Assembly: GCA_002352225.1 (NCBI GenBank)
Contig: DEIA01000034.1
Span: forward strand, 12,057-51,075
Direction of reading: 5' to 3'
DNA from: Flammeovirgaceae bacterium UBA2786
GTDB taxonomy: Bacteria; Bacteroidota; Bacteroidia; Cytophagales; Cyclobacteriaceae
Length of the DNA stretch: 39,019 nt
This document shows, piece by piece, positions 8,496 to 17,874 of the stretch. The translations under genes were made by a program, and so were the position numbers. The notes under the pieces are model-generated. The model did no database searches and had not been told where the DNA came from. It saw only the letters and a list, made by a program, of their open reading frames with translations. The first letter of the stretch is position 1. The number at the start of each line of letters is the position of its first letter.

Positions 8496-9875
8496 TTATC
8501 GCGGCAATGCCTGTATAACTTTCGAAACAAATTGGTTCATATCCAATTCATTAACCTGGCTAAGTCCCAGCCGCACAACCACAAGTCTTTTAGAAGGCAC
8601 TACAAAAACAAACTGACCTTCATAGCCTTCGGCCTGAAACGAGTCTGCCGGCACATCGGGATAGGTTCTATTAGAATAGTTGTTTATTTCTCCGGCATTC
8701 AACCACCATTGTGCACCATACTCTCCCCGTTTGGCTGTAGTTGCATGCGTAGTGGTATAGGCTACCCAACCTTCAGGCAGTATTCGTTTACCATTAAAAA
8801 CGCCATCGTTCAGGTACAATAATCCAAATCGGGCCCAGTCGCGTGCAGTAGCCCATGCGTACGATGACCCCACGTATGTACCTCCGGCATCGGGTTCAAT
8901 TACAATACTGCGCATACCAATTTTTTCAAACAACTCGCGGTAGTAAAATTTATAGTAATCATCATCGCCAATGGCATTGCGTATCAACCGCGAAATCAGA
9001 TTGGTGGTTCCACTCGAATACTCGAACACCGTATTAGGCTCAAATTCTTGCGGACACTCTGCCGCAAACACACCCATATCTTTCTTTTTGAAAAGCATCT
9101 TAGTTGCCGGGCTTGGTCCACTATAAAATTCTTCCCACTTTAAACCACTACTGGCCTGCAACAAATTGTGCAGGGTAATTTTTTTTCGATCATCATTTTG
9201 CCACTCTGGTACAGGTGCCGGATCGAAAACTTTCATTCGTCCATCCTGAGTTAAAATTCCAGTAATTGCATTGGTTATACTTTTAGTCATAGACCAACCC
9301 ATGTGGCGAGCGTTTCTATCAAAACCCGGAGCATACCGCTCGGCTATTATTTCACCATCGTACAGTACTACAACCGCGCGGGTGTTTATTGGTTTTCCCA
9401 GATCAGCCTCAGCAAATGCATAGTCGAGTGCTTCTTTAAGTACAGTTACATAAATAGCCGTGTCCAGGGTGTCTTTAATTATGTTTCCTACAGGCCATGC
9501 AATAGTATCCTGATTTAAAGGGGACATTGAATAAAGATTCACCTTTTGAGACCGTAGCTCGGCTTCCGTCATTTCCGAGATCAGCGTACACCCTAATCCT
9601 TTACGGTAAATAGCTTTGCGCTTGGCCAATCCAAAAACAGAACCGGTAACGGTTGAGTCAGTGGTATCCACTTCAAAAGTTCCAAGGCTTAGTAATCCGG
9701 CACCCAACTCCTGCTTCGTTACATCCTCGGCCGTACGACCGTTTAGAAACACACAGGTGCACATGTCTTTGGCCCCAAACCCGCTAATAATAGGCAATGC
9801 CTGCCATAGATACCCTATTCCGTAACCCACAACCAGAACGATTATGGAAAGGATTATTTTTTTTACTGCTTTCAT
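8496..9875 (-). CDS. Membrane-anchored serine hydrolase, beta-lactamase fold, aminohexanoate-dimer-hydrolase-like
   Basis: A 459-residue protein with an N-terminal membrane anchor or uncleaved signal (about 5-24). Roughly 120 residues precede the catalytic domain. The nucleophile motif is S-M-T-K at 195-198. The tyrosine motif is Y-S-S at 286-288 rather than Y-x-N, and a G-Y-E-G-Q motif at 417-421 takes the place of the usual KTG/HTG box. These two features match the branch that includes 6-aminohexanoate-dimer hydrolases and related esterases, not beta-lactamases. The natural substrate is unknown. It is the first gene of a pair with trmN6 and is divergent from the DEAD-box helicase across a 167-base gap. 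Confidence 0.85.
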   Translation of the reverse strand: MKAVKKIILSIIVLVVGYGIGYLWQALPIISGFGAKDMCTCVFLNGRTAEDVTKQELGAGLLSLGTFEVDTTDSTVTGSVFGLAKRKAIYRKGLGCTLISEMTEAELRSQKVNLYSMSPLNQDTIAWPVGNIIKDTLDTAIYVTVLKEALDYAFAEADLGKPINTRAVVVLYDGEIIAERYAPGFDRNARHMGWSMTKSITNAITGILTQDGRMKVFDPAPVPEWQNDDRKKITLHNLLQASSGLKWEEFYSGPSPATKMLFKKKDMGVFAAECPQEFEPNTVFEYSSGTTNLISRLIRNAIGDDDYYKFYYRELFEKIGMRSIVIEPDAGGTYVGSSYAWATARDWARFGLLYLNDGVFNGKRILPEGWVAYTTTHATTAKRGEYGAQWWLNAGEINNYSNRTYPDVPADSFQAEGYEGQFVFVVPSKRLVVVRLGLSQVNELDMNQFVSKVIQALPR

Positions 9876-10015
9876 GGTTCATTCTATTATTGGCCGCTAA
9901 AATACTCGCTATACAGTGCTTGCCCAATAAAAGTGGACTTTTAACTACGAACAGGCATTGTTCTGAATGTTGCAGCAATGATTAGCCCAATAAAATCACT
10001 TTCATTTAAATAGGC

Positions 10016-10023
10016 TACCTTTG
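10016..10023 (+). promoter_or_regulatory. -7 promoter element of the DEAD-box helicase gene
   Basis: TACCTTTG is an exact match to TAnnTTTG and is identical to the element in front of the tRNA gene in this window. It lies 19 bases before the helicase ATG. No TTTG is present at the -33 position, so the promoter would rest mainly on this element. Confidence 0.45.
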
Positions 10024-10042
10024 CACCTTATTACAATTATTA

Positions 10043-11770
10043 ATGAAATCATTCGACAGCCTGGGGCTTTCCGGGCAACTGGTGGAATCAATCCGCCAAC
10101 TGGGTTTTGAAACGCCAACGCCCATTCAGGAAAAAGCTATTCCTATTTTATTACAGGGCAATCTGGACTTTGTAGGGCTGGCTCAAACCGGTACCGGTAA
10201 AACTGCTGCTTTTGGACTACCGCTACTGGAGTTGGTAGATGAGAATAATAGAGCTACGCAAGCTTTGGTAATTGCGCCTACGCGCGAACTAAGTGTACAG
10301 ATAACAAACGATCTGGAGCGCTTCTCTGCATCTTACAAAAAGTTAAACATCGTAACCGTTTATGGTGGCGCCAGCATACGCGACCAGATTATTAAAGTAA
10401 AGCGTGGAGCACAAATTATTGTGGCCACTCCTGGCCGTTTAATCGATTTACTGGAACGAAAAGTGGTTAACCTAACCACCATCCAATTCATTGTGCTTGA
10501 TGAAGCTGATGAAATGTTAAACATGGGCTTTAAAGAAGATATTGACGCAATACTTTCTACTACACCAGAAGATAAAAACGTGTGGCTGTTTAGTGCAACC
10601 ATGCCGCGTGAAGTACGCGAGATCGCCAAAAACTACATGCGTAACCCGCAGGAGTTAACGATGGGCGAACGCAATCAAGGAAACGAAAATATCGATCATC
10701 AGTATATTGTAGTTGACGACCGTGATAAATACCTGGCATTGAAACGCTTTGTAGATAATACTCCTGATATTTTTGGTGTTGTGTTTTGCCGAACCAAAGT
10801 TGATACTCAAAAAATTGCTGAGCACCTGATAAAAGATGGCTACAATGCCGATGCCCTGCATGGAGATTTGAGCCAGCAACAGCGCGACCGGGTAATGAAA
10901 AGTTTTAAAAACAAAACACTTCAGTTACTGGTAGCTACCGATGTAGCTGCACGCGGTATTGATGTAAACAATATTACCCACGTGGTGCACATGAACATGC
11001 CTGATGAAATGGAGTTTTACACCCATCGCAGCGGCCGTACAGCACGGGCCGGCAAAAAAGGAATTTCGCTGGCTATTATTTCTAAAAAAGAAATAGGCAG
11101 GGTGCAACAGATTGAACGCAGCTTAAAACGAAAATTCACTAAAGTAATGGTGCCCACAGGCGATGAAGTTTGCCAGAATAAACTACTTGCCCTGGTGCAT
11201 AAGGTAAAAGAGGTAGAAGTAAATGAAGAAGAAATTGATTCGTTTCTGCCCGAAGTTTACCATGAGCTACGCGATTTAAGTAAGGAAGATATCATTAAGC
11301 GATTTGCATCCATTGAGTTCAATCGTTTTTTAGAATACTACCGCGATGCCCGCGACCTGAATAAATCAGAGAAGCGAACCTTTGAGTTTACTGAAGAAGA
11401 CGACCGATACATGACAGGCGACCGCGTGTTTATTAACGTGGGCAAAATGGATGGACTGGAGAAAGGCAGCTTGCTCGACTTGATTGTGGATTTTGGGGAA
11501 ATAGACAAAAAAGTTATTGGTAAGATAGATCTGAAAGGCGCGTATTCATTTTTCGAACTCGAAAAAGGAGTTGTTGATCAGGTAATGAAAAACTTTGAGG
11601 GTGTGGAACTACGCGGTCGTAAAGTGCGGCTGGAGTTAACCACTCCGCACAAAGAAAAATATTCTGAGAAAAAGAAAGAGCGCTTCTACAGCACAAGAGG
11701 AAAAGGAGGCAAGAGTGGTTACCGCGATGGAGGTGGACGCGATTCCGGTAATAAGAAGAGAAGGTATTGA
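10043..11770 (+). CDS. DEAD-box ATP-dependent RNA helicase with DbpA-type RNA-binding domain
   Basis: A 575-residue helicase with every canonical motif. The Q motif spans about 4-31 (F-D-S-L-G-L, P-T-P-I-Q), motif I is A-Q-T-G-T-G-K-T at 47-54, then A-P-T-R-E-L, T-P-G-R, D-E-A-D at 153-156 and S-A-T. Domain 2 has V-F-C-R-T-K, A-T-D-V-A-A-R-G-I-D and H-R-S-G-R-T-A-R-A-G. Residues about 460-545 look like the DbpA RNA-recognition fold. The tail is basic and Gly-rich (G-G-K-S-G-Y-R-D-G-G-G-R). Such proteins (DeaD/CshA group) unwind RNA in ribosome assembly, mRNA decay and cold adaptation. The gene is monocistronic and convergent with comM, 6 bases away. Confidence 0.93.
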   Translation: MKSFDSLGLSGQLVESIRQLGFETPTPIQEKAIPILLQGNLDFVGLAQTGTGKTAAFGLPLLELVDENNRATQALVIAPTRELSVQITNDLERFSASYKKLNIVTVYGGASIRDQIIKVKRGAQIIVATPGRLIDLLERKVVNLTTIQFIVLDEADEMLNMGFKEDIDAILSTTPEDKNVWLFSATMPREVREIAKNYMRNPQELTMGERNQGNENIDHQYIVVDDRDKYLALKRFVDNTPDIFGVVFCRTKVDTQKIAEHLIKDGYNADALHGDLSQQQRDRVMKSFKNKTLQLLVATDVAARGIDVNNITHVVHMNMPDEMEFYTHRSGRTARAGKKGISLAIISKKEIGRVQQIERSLKRKFTKVMVPTGDEVCQNKLLALVHKVKEVEVNEEEIDSFLPEVYHELRDLSKEDIIKRFASIEFNRFLEYYRDARDLNKSEKRTFEFTEEDDRYMTGDRVFINVGKMDGLEKGSLLDLIVDFGEIDKKVIGKIDLKGAYSFFELEKGVVDQVMKNFEGVELRGRKVRLELTTPHKEKYSEKKKERFYSTRGKGGKSGYRDGGGRDSGNKKRRY

Positions 11771-11776
11771 CAGGCG

Positions 11777-13315
11777 TTATCCGGCCCATCCTTCTCTATC
11801 CAAACTCCGGTATTGAATTGCCTCTGCCAGGTGTTCTATCTTAATCTCTGCTGTACCCGACAAATCGGCAATGGTACGCGATACTTTAAGAATTCGATCG
11901 TACGCCCGTGCACTAAGACCTAAACGCTCCATAGCAGTTTTTAATAATGTGCGGCCGGCATCGTTAATTACACAAACATCTTTAACCATATTGCTGGGCA
12001 TCATAGCATTGCAATAAATATTCTTCTGGTCTTTGAATCGTTCGCTCTGTATTTCGCGTGCCTTTACCACACGCAGCCGAATTTCTTCGCTGGATTCATT
12101 CTTGCGTTGGGTAGTCATCTGATCGAAACTTACAGGCACCACTTCCACATGCAGATCTATACGATCCAGCAACGGGCCACTTACTTTACTTAAGTAACGT
12201 TGAACAACACCAGGCCCACATACACACTCCTTTTCCGGATGATTGTAATACCCACACGGGCAAGGGTTCATACTGGCCACCAACATAAAATTGGCCGGGT
12301 AATCGATTGAAACTTTCGCCCTTGAAATAGTTACCCGTCTTTCTTCCATGGGTTGGCGCATAACTTCCAACACGGTGCGTTTAAACTCGGGCAACTCATC
12401 TAAAAACAGTACTCCATTATGCGATAGTGAAATTTCTCCCGGCTGTGGATTTCCACCTCCCCCGACTAATGCGACATCGCTTATGGTATGGTGCGGGCTT
12501 CGGTACGGTCGGGTGGTTAATAGTGTAGAATCGGCTCCTATTTTTCCGGCCACAGAATGAATCTTGGTTGTCTCCAGTGCTTCATTTAGTGTAAGCGGAG
12601 GAAGTATTGAAGGCAATCGTTTTGCCAACATGGTTTTACCCGCGCCAGGCGGGCCAATCATAATTACATTGTGTCCACCAGCCGCAGCAATTTCAAGTGC
12701 ACGTTTAATGTTTTCCTGACCTTGCACATCTTTAAAATCTGAATCATAATCATTCAACTTACTCTGAAAGACTTCGCGCGTATCTACCCGCAAGGGTTCA
12801 ATTACTTTTTTCTTTTCAAAAAAATTAATCGCTTCCTGCAGCGTTTCTACGCCAATTATATCGAGGTTATTAACAATGGCGGCCTCGCGCGCATTGGCTT
12901 TTGGCAATACAAATCCTTTAAATTCTTCTTTGCGGGCTTGTATAGCAATTGGCAATACACCTTTTATTGGACGAAGAATTCCATCCAACGAAAGCTCACC
13001 CATAATTACATACTTATCCAGTTCTTCAGCTTCAATTTGTTCGCTGGCTTTAAGCACCGAAAGCGCAATGGGTAAATCGTAGGCGCTGCCTTCTTTCCGA
13101 ATATCGGCCGGAGCCAGGTTAACTACAACCTTATTGCGGGGCATAAAATATTTCAGGCTTTTGAAGGAAGACTCTACCCGGTGCTGGCTTTCTTTTACGG
13201 CAGTATCGGGCAAGCCACTCATGTGAAAATCTTTGCCTTGTGTAACATTTACCTCAACAGTAATAGTTCGGGCATCTACACCATACACTGCGCTACCAAA
13301 GGTTTTTGAAACCAT
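11777..13315 (-). CDS. comM: YifB/ComM family Mg-chelatase-like AAA+ ATPase
   Basis: A 512-residue protein of the usual ComM length. The N-terminal ribosomal-S5-like (Lon C-like) domain occupies about 1-170. The AAA+ module has Walker A G-P-P-G-A-G-K-T at 221-228 and Walker B L-F-L-D-E-L-P-E around 303-310. A Cys-rich insert (C-P-C-G-Y-Y then C-V-C-G) follows, and a C-terminal helical domain ends with Y-R-S-L-D-R. The ComM protein is a hexameric branch-migration helicase that promotes integration of incoming DNA during natural transformation. No other competence gene is in the window, so this says little about competence here. It lies 64 bases downstream of gmhA in minus-strand terms and may have its own promoter. 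Confidence 0.92.
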   Translation of the reverse strand: MVSKTFGSAVYGVDARTITVEVNVTQGKDFHMSGLPDTAVKESQHRVESSFKSLKYFMPRNKVVVNLAPADIRKEGSAYDLPIALSVLKASEQIEAEELDKYVIMGELSLDGILRPIKGVLPIAIQARKEEFKGFVLPKANAREAAIVNNLDIIGVETLQEAINFFEKKKVIEPLRVDTREVFQSKLNDYDSDFKDVQGQENIKRALEIAAAGGHNVIMIGPPGAGKTMLAKRLPSILPPLTLNEALETTKIHSVAGKIGADSTLLTTRPYRSPHHTISDVALVGGGGNPQPGEISLSHNGVLFLDELPEFKRTVLEVMRQPMEERRVTISRAKVSIDYPANFMLVASMNPCPCGYYNHPEKECVCGPGVVQRYLSKVSGPLLDRIDLHVEVVPVSFDQMTTQRKNESSEEIRLRVVKAREIQSERFKDQKNIYCNAMMPSNMVKDVCVINDAGRTLLKTAMERLGLSARAYDRILKVSRTIADLSGTAEIKIEHLAEAIQYRSLDREGWAG

Positions 13316-13379
13316 TTTTACTTCCTGATTAAAAATTTGGATGAGACCAAGATAAGAATCTTTGGCTTGCCATGCCTCA

Positions 13380-13961
13380 CTATCCTACTACTTCTTTCTC
13401 TATAAGAAGGATAAGAATATGAATTATTTTAATGTGCACCTCTTGTATCCTATCGGCATATTCAAAATGAGGAACGCGAATCTCTACATCTGCCAGGGGC
13501 GCAAGTTTCCCTCCATCTTTTCCTGAAAGGATAATAGTCTTCATGCCTTTCTTGCTGGCCACTTCCGCAGCCTTAATCACATTCGTAGAATTGCCGCTTG
13601 TGCTGATACCCAACAACACATCTCCCTTATTGCCCAGCGCTTCAATATAGCGCGAGAATACAAACTCGTACCCGAAATCGTTGCTTACGCAGGAGATATG
13701 ACTGGAATCGCTAATACAGATGGCTGGTAAAGGTTTCCGGTTATCGCGGTAACGGCCGGTTAACTCCTCGGCAAAGTGCATGGCATCGCAGTGCGAGCCT
13801 CCGTTACCACAACTAATTACTTTACCTCCTTTCTTTATTGCTTCCGTAATAAGAAGCGCGGCTGTTTCAATCTGTTTCAGATTTCTTTCATCGGTAAGAA
13901 AGGAATCCAGAACTGAGGCAGCTTGTTTAAGTTCAGAAGTAATTAGTTTGATGTAACTCAT
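13380..13961 (-). CDS. gmhA: Sedoheptulose-7-phosphate isomerase (SIS domain)
   Basis: A 193-residue cytoplasmic protein matching GmhA/LpcA, which converts sedoheptulose 7-phosphate to D-glycero-manno-heptose 7-phosphate, the first step to the heptose of lipopolysaccharide core or other glycans. Visible signatures are S-C-G-N-G-G-S-H-C-D-A for phosphate binding, H-F-A-E-E-L-T-G-R-Y with the catalytic Glu, S-N-D-F-G-Y-E, G-I-S-T-S-G-N-S-T-N, and the C-terminal helix Q-E-V-H-I-K-I-I-H with the catalytic His. The ATG overlaps the stop of the preceding small membrane-protein gene in an ATGA. It sits in a group with an MsbA-like exporter and a Wzi-like protein, consistent with envelope polysaccharide synthesis. 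Confidence 0.88.
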   Translation of the reverse strand: MSYIKLITSELKQAASVLDSFLTDERNLKQIETAALLITEAIKKGGKVISCGNGGSHCDAMHFAEELTGRYRDNRKPLPAICISDSSHISCVSNDFGYEFVFSRYIEALGNKGDVLLGISTSGNSTNVIKAAEVASKKGMKTIILSGKDGGKLAPLADVEIRVPHFEYADRIQEVHIKIIHILILLIEKEVVG

Positions 13962-14284
13962 TTCGTTTCGGCCGAAGGAGTATTTTTTACCAAAGGGTTA
14001 GAAGTTTGTTGTAAATCGTACACTTTAGCTTTCAGGGTATTGTTTTCGAGGCGCAAGGCTTCATGTTCTTGCCGCACTGCCCGCATTTCAACAAAATGCC
14101 ATATTACATCAATTACAATCAATAAAACACCCAGCAAAGCCCCATACTTAAATAGCTTTAGCTGACCATACAGACCAAGCAAGTCGCCCAGGTCTTTTCT
14201 AGACTCTACATATATCACAAAAATAAAAATGAGGATATGGTACAATCCAAATATGCCAAAGAAAATACGTCTGCGCTGGTTCAT
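13958..14284 (-). CDS. Small membrane protein with C-terminal coiled coil
   Basis: A 108-residue protein that I do not recognise. Two predicted membrane segments lie at about 8-25 and 47-66. The remainder is hydrophilic and shows a heptad-like pattern (E-M-R-A-V-R-Q-E-H-E-A-L-R-L-E-N-N-T-L-K), suggesting a short coiled coil on the cytoplasmic side. It overlaps gmhA by 4 bases and follows the MsbA-like gene after 80 bases. The neighbours suggest a role at the inner membrane in envelope assembly, but the sequence itself does not show one. Confidence 0.7.
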   Translation of the reverse strand: MNQRRRIFFGIFGLYHILIFIFVIYVESRKDLGDLLGLYGQLKLFKYGALLGVLLIVIDVIWHFVEMRAVRQEHEALRLENNTLKAKVYDLQQTSNPLVKNTPSAETK

Positions 14285-14364
14285 TTATGGTATGTTAGTG
14301 TAACAAACATAGGCTTTTTCGGTTAAAGCCAAAATGCAATTACATTCAAAACCTTGCAAGGCTT

Positions 14365-16191
14365 TTAATCGGTATTTTGGATAGATACAAGCTTGTGGTA
14401 CAGGCCATTCTGGCTATTTAACTGCTCGTGCGTACCGCGTTCAGAAATCTCCCCATTCTGAATTACCACAATTTCATCGGCATGTTGAATGGTGCTTAAC
14501 CGGTGTGCAATTACAATTGATGTGCGGTTCTTCATCAAATTAAAGAGGGCTTCCTGTACCAGTTTTTCCGATTCAGAATCTAACGCAGAGGTGGCTTCAT
14601 CTAAAATTAGAATAGGCGGGTTCTTTAATACTGCCCTTGCAATACTAAGGCGTTGCCGTTGCCCACCCGAAAGTTTGGAACCGCGTTCGCCAATTAAGGT
14701 TTGATATCCGTTTTCAGTTTGTGTAATAAACTCGTGCGCATTGGCAATTCTGGCAGCCTGAATAACATCGGCCTCGCTAACATGGGGCATACCAAATGCT
14801 ATATTATTAAAAATGGTGTCGTTGAAAAGTATCGACTCTTGTGTTACTACCCCAATGTGGTGACGCACACTTTCCAGGTCATACTCTTTTAACGAGAGGC
14901 CATCAATTTGCACCTCTCCTTCTGTTGGATCATAAAAGCGTGGAACCAGATCGGCCAACGTAGATTTACCTCCTCCTGATGGGCCAACCAAAGCAACCGT
15001 TTTACCTTTCTCAATTGTAAGTGCTATATTCTTCAGTACTTTTTCGGTATCGTAAGCAAAGCTTACAGCTTTAAAGCTAATGCTGTGTTCAAACGATTTT
15101 AATTCTTTGGCATTGGGTTTATTCTGAATAGCCGGCACCTGATCGATTAATGCAAAAATTCTGACAGCTGAAGCTGTACCCCGTTGTAATGCTGTAATTC
15201 CATTCGAAAAATTTTTTGCTGGTTGAATAATTAAGGCAAACACAGCCAGAAACGTCATGAAAGCCGAAGGTTTTAACGTTGAACTTTCGTTGAGCACCAT
15301 GTTGCCTCCAAAGAAAATTATTCCGGCAATAATCATTACACCTAAAATCTCAGAAACGGGCGAGGCTAATTCGTTTTTGTAAGCCATCGATTTTACTGTC
15401 TTACGATAAAAATTACTTTCTGCCTCAATTTTTGAAATAACAAAATTGCGTGCATTAAAAGCCTTAATTACCCGCATACCACTAAAGGTTTCGTCTAAAA
15501 TATTAAGTATGCGGCCCAGCGATTCCTGGCTTTGTGTGGCTTTGCGTTTTAATCGTTTAATAATTTCGGCCAACACGCCACCTGTAAGCGGCAATACAAG
15601 AAGGGTAAATAAAGTAAGCTGAGGGGATATTTTGAACAACAGGAAAAATGAAAATAAGATAGTGATGGGTTCTTTCAGTACTACTTTGAGGCTATTCATT
15701 ACAGCGCTTTCTACTTCATTTACATCATTGGTAAACCTAGAGATTAAATCGCCTTTACGTTCATTATTAAAATAACCAATGTGCAGCCTGGTAACTTTAC
15801 TAAAAATTTCCAACCGGATATTACGAACCAAATCTACCCGAAGTTTAGTAGCAATAACCCGTTCGAGGTAGCGAAACAGATTGGCCAGTATAACACACAC
15901 CACAATAAGCCCGCAAACAAACAACAAAGCCTTTAACGGACCATCTATCGTAACGATTTGAATAAAAAAATGATTAAAGGCTCCTTTTACAAAGTCAACG
16001 GTAAGTTCGAAAGGGGGCATGGGCGGGATGGTTGCATTTTCGGTTTGATTGAACAACACATCAAGCATGGGCATAACCAACACAATGTTGAAGGTTCCAA
16101 AAATTACTCCTAAAATGGAATAGAGGAAAAAGAAGGCTAACCTGGATTTTAATTTATTCGCATAGGAAAGAATTCTTATAAAAGTTTTCAT
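14365..16191 (-). CDS. MsbA-like ABC exporter, fused permease and ATPase
   Basis: A 608-residue half-transporter starting at the ATG at 16191; a TTG directly before it is less likely. About 330 residues form six membrane segments of an ABC exporter fold, with the coupling-helix motif (N-E-R-K-G-D-L-I-S-R-F-T-N-D-V) typical of MsbA and lipid-A/multidrug exporters. The ATPase domain has Walker A G-P-S-G-G-G-K-S-T near 403, the signature L-S-G-G-Q-R-Q-R-L, Walker B I-L-I-L-D-E-A-T-S-A-L-D and the H-loop I-A-H-R-L-S-T. It would act as a homodimer in the inner membrane. The neighbours gmhA and wzi support a lipid or glycolipid substrate over a drug, but this is inference. It starts 11 bases after the wzi-like gene. 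Confidence 0.9.
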   Translation of the reverse strand: MKTFIRILSYANKLKSRLAFFFLYSILGVIFGTFNIVLVMPMLDVLFNQTENATIPPMPPFELTVDFVKGAFNHFFIQIVTIDGPLKALLFVCGLIVVCVILANLFRYLERVIATKLRVDLVRNIRLEIFSKVTRLHIGYFNNERKGDLISRFTNDVNEVESAVMNSLKVVLKEPITILFSFFLLFKISPQLTLFTLLVLPLTGGVLAEIIKRLKRKATQSQESLGRILNILDETFSGMRVIKAFNARNFVISKIEAESNFYRKTVKSMAYKNELASPVSEILGVMIIAGIIFFGGNMVLNESSTLKPSAFMTFLAVFALIIQPAKNFSNGITALQRGTASAVRIFALIDQVPAIQNKPNAKELKSFEHSISFKAVSFAYDTEKVLKNIALTIEKGKTVALVGPSGGGKSTLADLVPRFYDPTEGEVQIDGLSLKEYDLESVRHHIGVVTQESILFNDTIFNNIAFGMPHVSEADVIQAARIANAHEFITQTENGYQTLIGERGSKLSGGQRQRLSIARAVLKNPPILILDEATSALDSESEKLVQEALFNLMKNRTSIVIAHRLSTIQHADEIVVIQNGEISERGTHEQLNSQNGLYHKLVSIQNTD

Positions 16192-16202
16192 CAATTAAAG
16201 CC

Positions 16203-17873
16203 TTAAAAATCGTACGAGCGTTGCGAAATATTCCAACGCAAAGCTAATGAAGTAAGCGTTGTGTTATAGTTATATTCGGCCAGGCTGCTTTTGCTTTGTC
16301 TCACAATCTGGCGCGCCTCAATAAACAAATTGTGTTTGAGCATATAAGAAGCGTTAAAATCTACGGTAGCAATAGTGTGCGAAGCCCCCTGGCCAATTAC
16401 GTTGCCATACTCCCGTTCGCGCACCTGATACCCCAATAAAATATTACTGCCCCAGTTTTCATCTGTATTGTCGCGGCCGGTTTTAATATAAAACGTTTTC
16501 AAGGTAAAATTTAATCTGGGTATGGGCTGATAACGCACAATACCTACAACCTCGCTAAAATTAGCACCCAGTGGGTGTGCCAGGGGCTGCCGGTAATTAC
16601 TGTAACTTCCGTATTGCGAATAATGTGAGTATGTATAAGGCCGCACCCGGTTAATTTCTGCCTGTACATCCAGATTAGAGACGCCAAACGCATCAATATA
16701 TTTTATTCCGCCCTGAATAGCATATTTGTTTGCCCACCAGCCATTGCCAGCCATTACTTCCTTCAACAGGAATTCATCCAGCACTAATTGTCCGTAGAAT
16801 GAGATTTTTTTAAAAGCATTCCACTTAATATCTGCACCCAGTATAGCATTATCGCTGCTGCCAAATTGTTGTTCGATGGCGCGGTAAAAAATTACAGGAT
16901 TCAGATAACTAAAATCGAAGGTGCTGTTATTTACCGAGTCTTTTGGGGTAAAAACCACCGATTCGAATACACCCACATTCAGTTTTTTTCCAATGTTTAT
17001 GGATGCATGATGAAACGCCATAAACTTTTCAGGATACCGCTTACCTCCTCCTGTGCGTGCATCAGCCGCCATACGGTTAAGTTGAAAAAGATAATTGATC
17101 TTCCACACCTTTACATTACTGCGCAAGAAAAGATTTGGGGGCGAGTAGTCTGAAAAAATAAGCGAGCGGTAACCATTGCCAATAAATGTACGATCGTTAC
17201 CAAACTGCATGTAGATATGTTTGGATAGATTAAAATCGATGTACGCACGTGCTTCAAAAAAATCTACTCCCGTACCTTTAAATGTTTTCCAATATCCTTC
17301 GTGCGGTACTACCCGGTTTCGGGTTACATCATCAGCCACGTATTGAGGCAGTACGGATTGGTTCTCGCCAACAAATGTGTAAAAACCAATTTTGCGGTCA
17401 ATCATACCCCGTATTTCAATTCCCCGTGTATTAATCATTACTAACTCATCGCGATTATTGTCTTTACCCGCACTCAGGTATAGTACCGGATTTACATGAA
17501 TGTCAAATTCAGGTATATCCACGTAAGCGAAATCCGACTTCTTTTTATACAGGTGTTTTAAGAAAGGTTGTTTGCTGTTACTGCTTTCGGCCCGGCTCCA
17601 TTCCCAACTATCATTCTGAAAAAATTCCAGGTTAAATTTATCGCTGTGCGATGTAAAAATATTTTCGTTCGTATTTAATGTGTCTAAGTACCGGATTATA
17701 GCATCACGCTTATACGGTTTTATTGTAGTAAAAATATGTGGGCTTATCTTTCCGGATTTTATTTCATATCGATCCAGCCAATGATAATAATCGCTGTTGA
17801 GTGGCACGTTGGTGCTTTGCGCGTTTGCGCTTAGCGCTATGAAGAAGAAAAAAATAACAATTAAGTAACGCAT
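16203..17873 (-). CDS. Wzi-like outer-membrane beta-barrel (capsule assembly family)
   Basis: A 556-residue protein beginning with a clear signal peptide (MRYLIVIFFFFIALSANAQ). I chose the ATG at 17873 because it sits one base after the VapC stop; an ATG at 17885 would add four residues and overlap vapC. The rest is rich in aromatic and alternating polar/hydrophobic strands. Segments such as F-I-G-N-G-Y-R-S-L-I-F-S-D-Y-S-P-P-N-L-F and a C-terminal strand ending in Phe indicate an outer-membrane barrel of the Wzi capsule-assembly family (PF14052-like). In enterobacteria Wzi anchors capsule at the surface; Bacteroidota members are widespread and their roles less clear. Followed 11 bases later by the MsbA-like gene. 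Confidence 0.75.
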   Translation of the reverse strand: MRYLIVIFFFFIALSANAQSTNVPLNSDYYHWLDRYEIKSGKISPHIFTTIKPYKRDAIIRYLDTLNTNENIFTSHSDKFNLEFFQNDSWEWSRAESSNSKQPFLKHLYKKKSDFAYVDIPEFDIHVNPVLYLSAGKDNNRDELVMINTRGIEIRGMIDRKIGFYTFVGENQSVLPQYVADDVTRNRVVPHEGYWKTFKGTGVDFFEARAYIDFNLSKHIYMQFGNDRTFIGNGYRSLIFSDYSPPNLFLRSNVKVWKINYLFQLNRMAADARTGGGKRYPEKFMAFHHASINIGKKLNVGVFESVVFTPKDSVNNSTFDFSYLNPVIFYRAIEQQFGSSDNAILGADIKWNAFKKISFYGQLVLDEFLLKEVMAGNGWWANKYAIQGGIKYIDAFGVSNLDVQAEINRVRPYTYSHYSQYGSYSNYRQPLAHPLGANFSEVVGIVRYQPIPRLNFTLKTFYIKTGRDNTDENWGSNILLGYQVREREYGNVIGQGASHTIATVDFNASYMLKHNLFIEARQIVRQSKSSLAEYNYNTTLTSLALRWNISQRSYDF

Positions 17874-17874
17874 A

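Noticed and set aside
9922..9995. Direct repeat GCCCAATAAAA (9922-9932 and 9985-9995) in the hydrolase/helicase gap, and the small dyad AAAAGT-GG-ACTTTT at 9929-9942
   Set aside because: Short and AT-rich; likely to occur by chance, with no relation to either promoter that I can show.
14312..14330. Hairpin GGCTTT-N7-AAAGCC between the msbA-like gene and the small membrane-protein gene
   Set aside because: Six-base stem without a T run on the minus strand, so not a convincing terminator.
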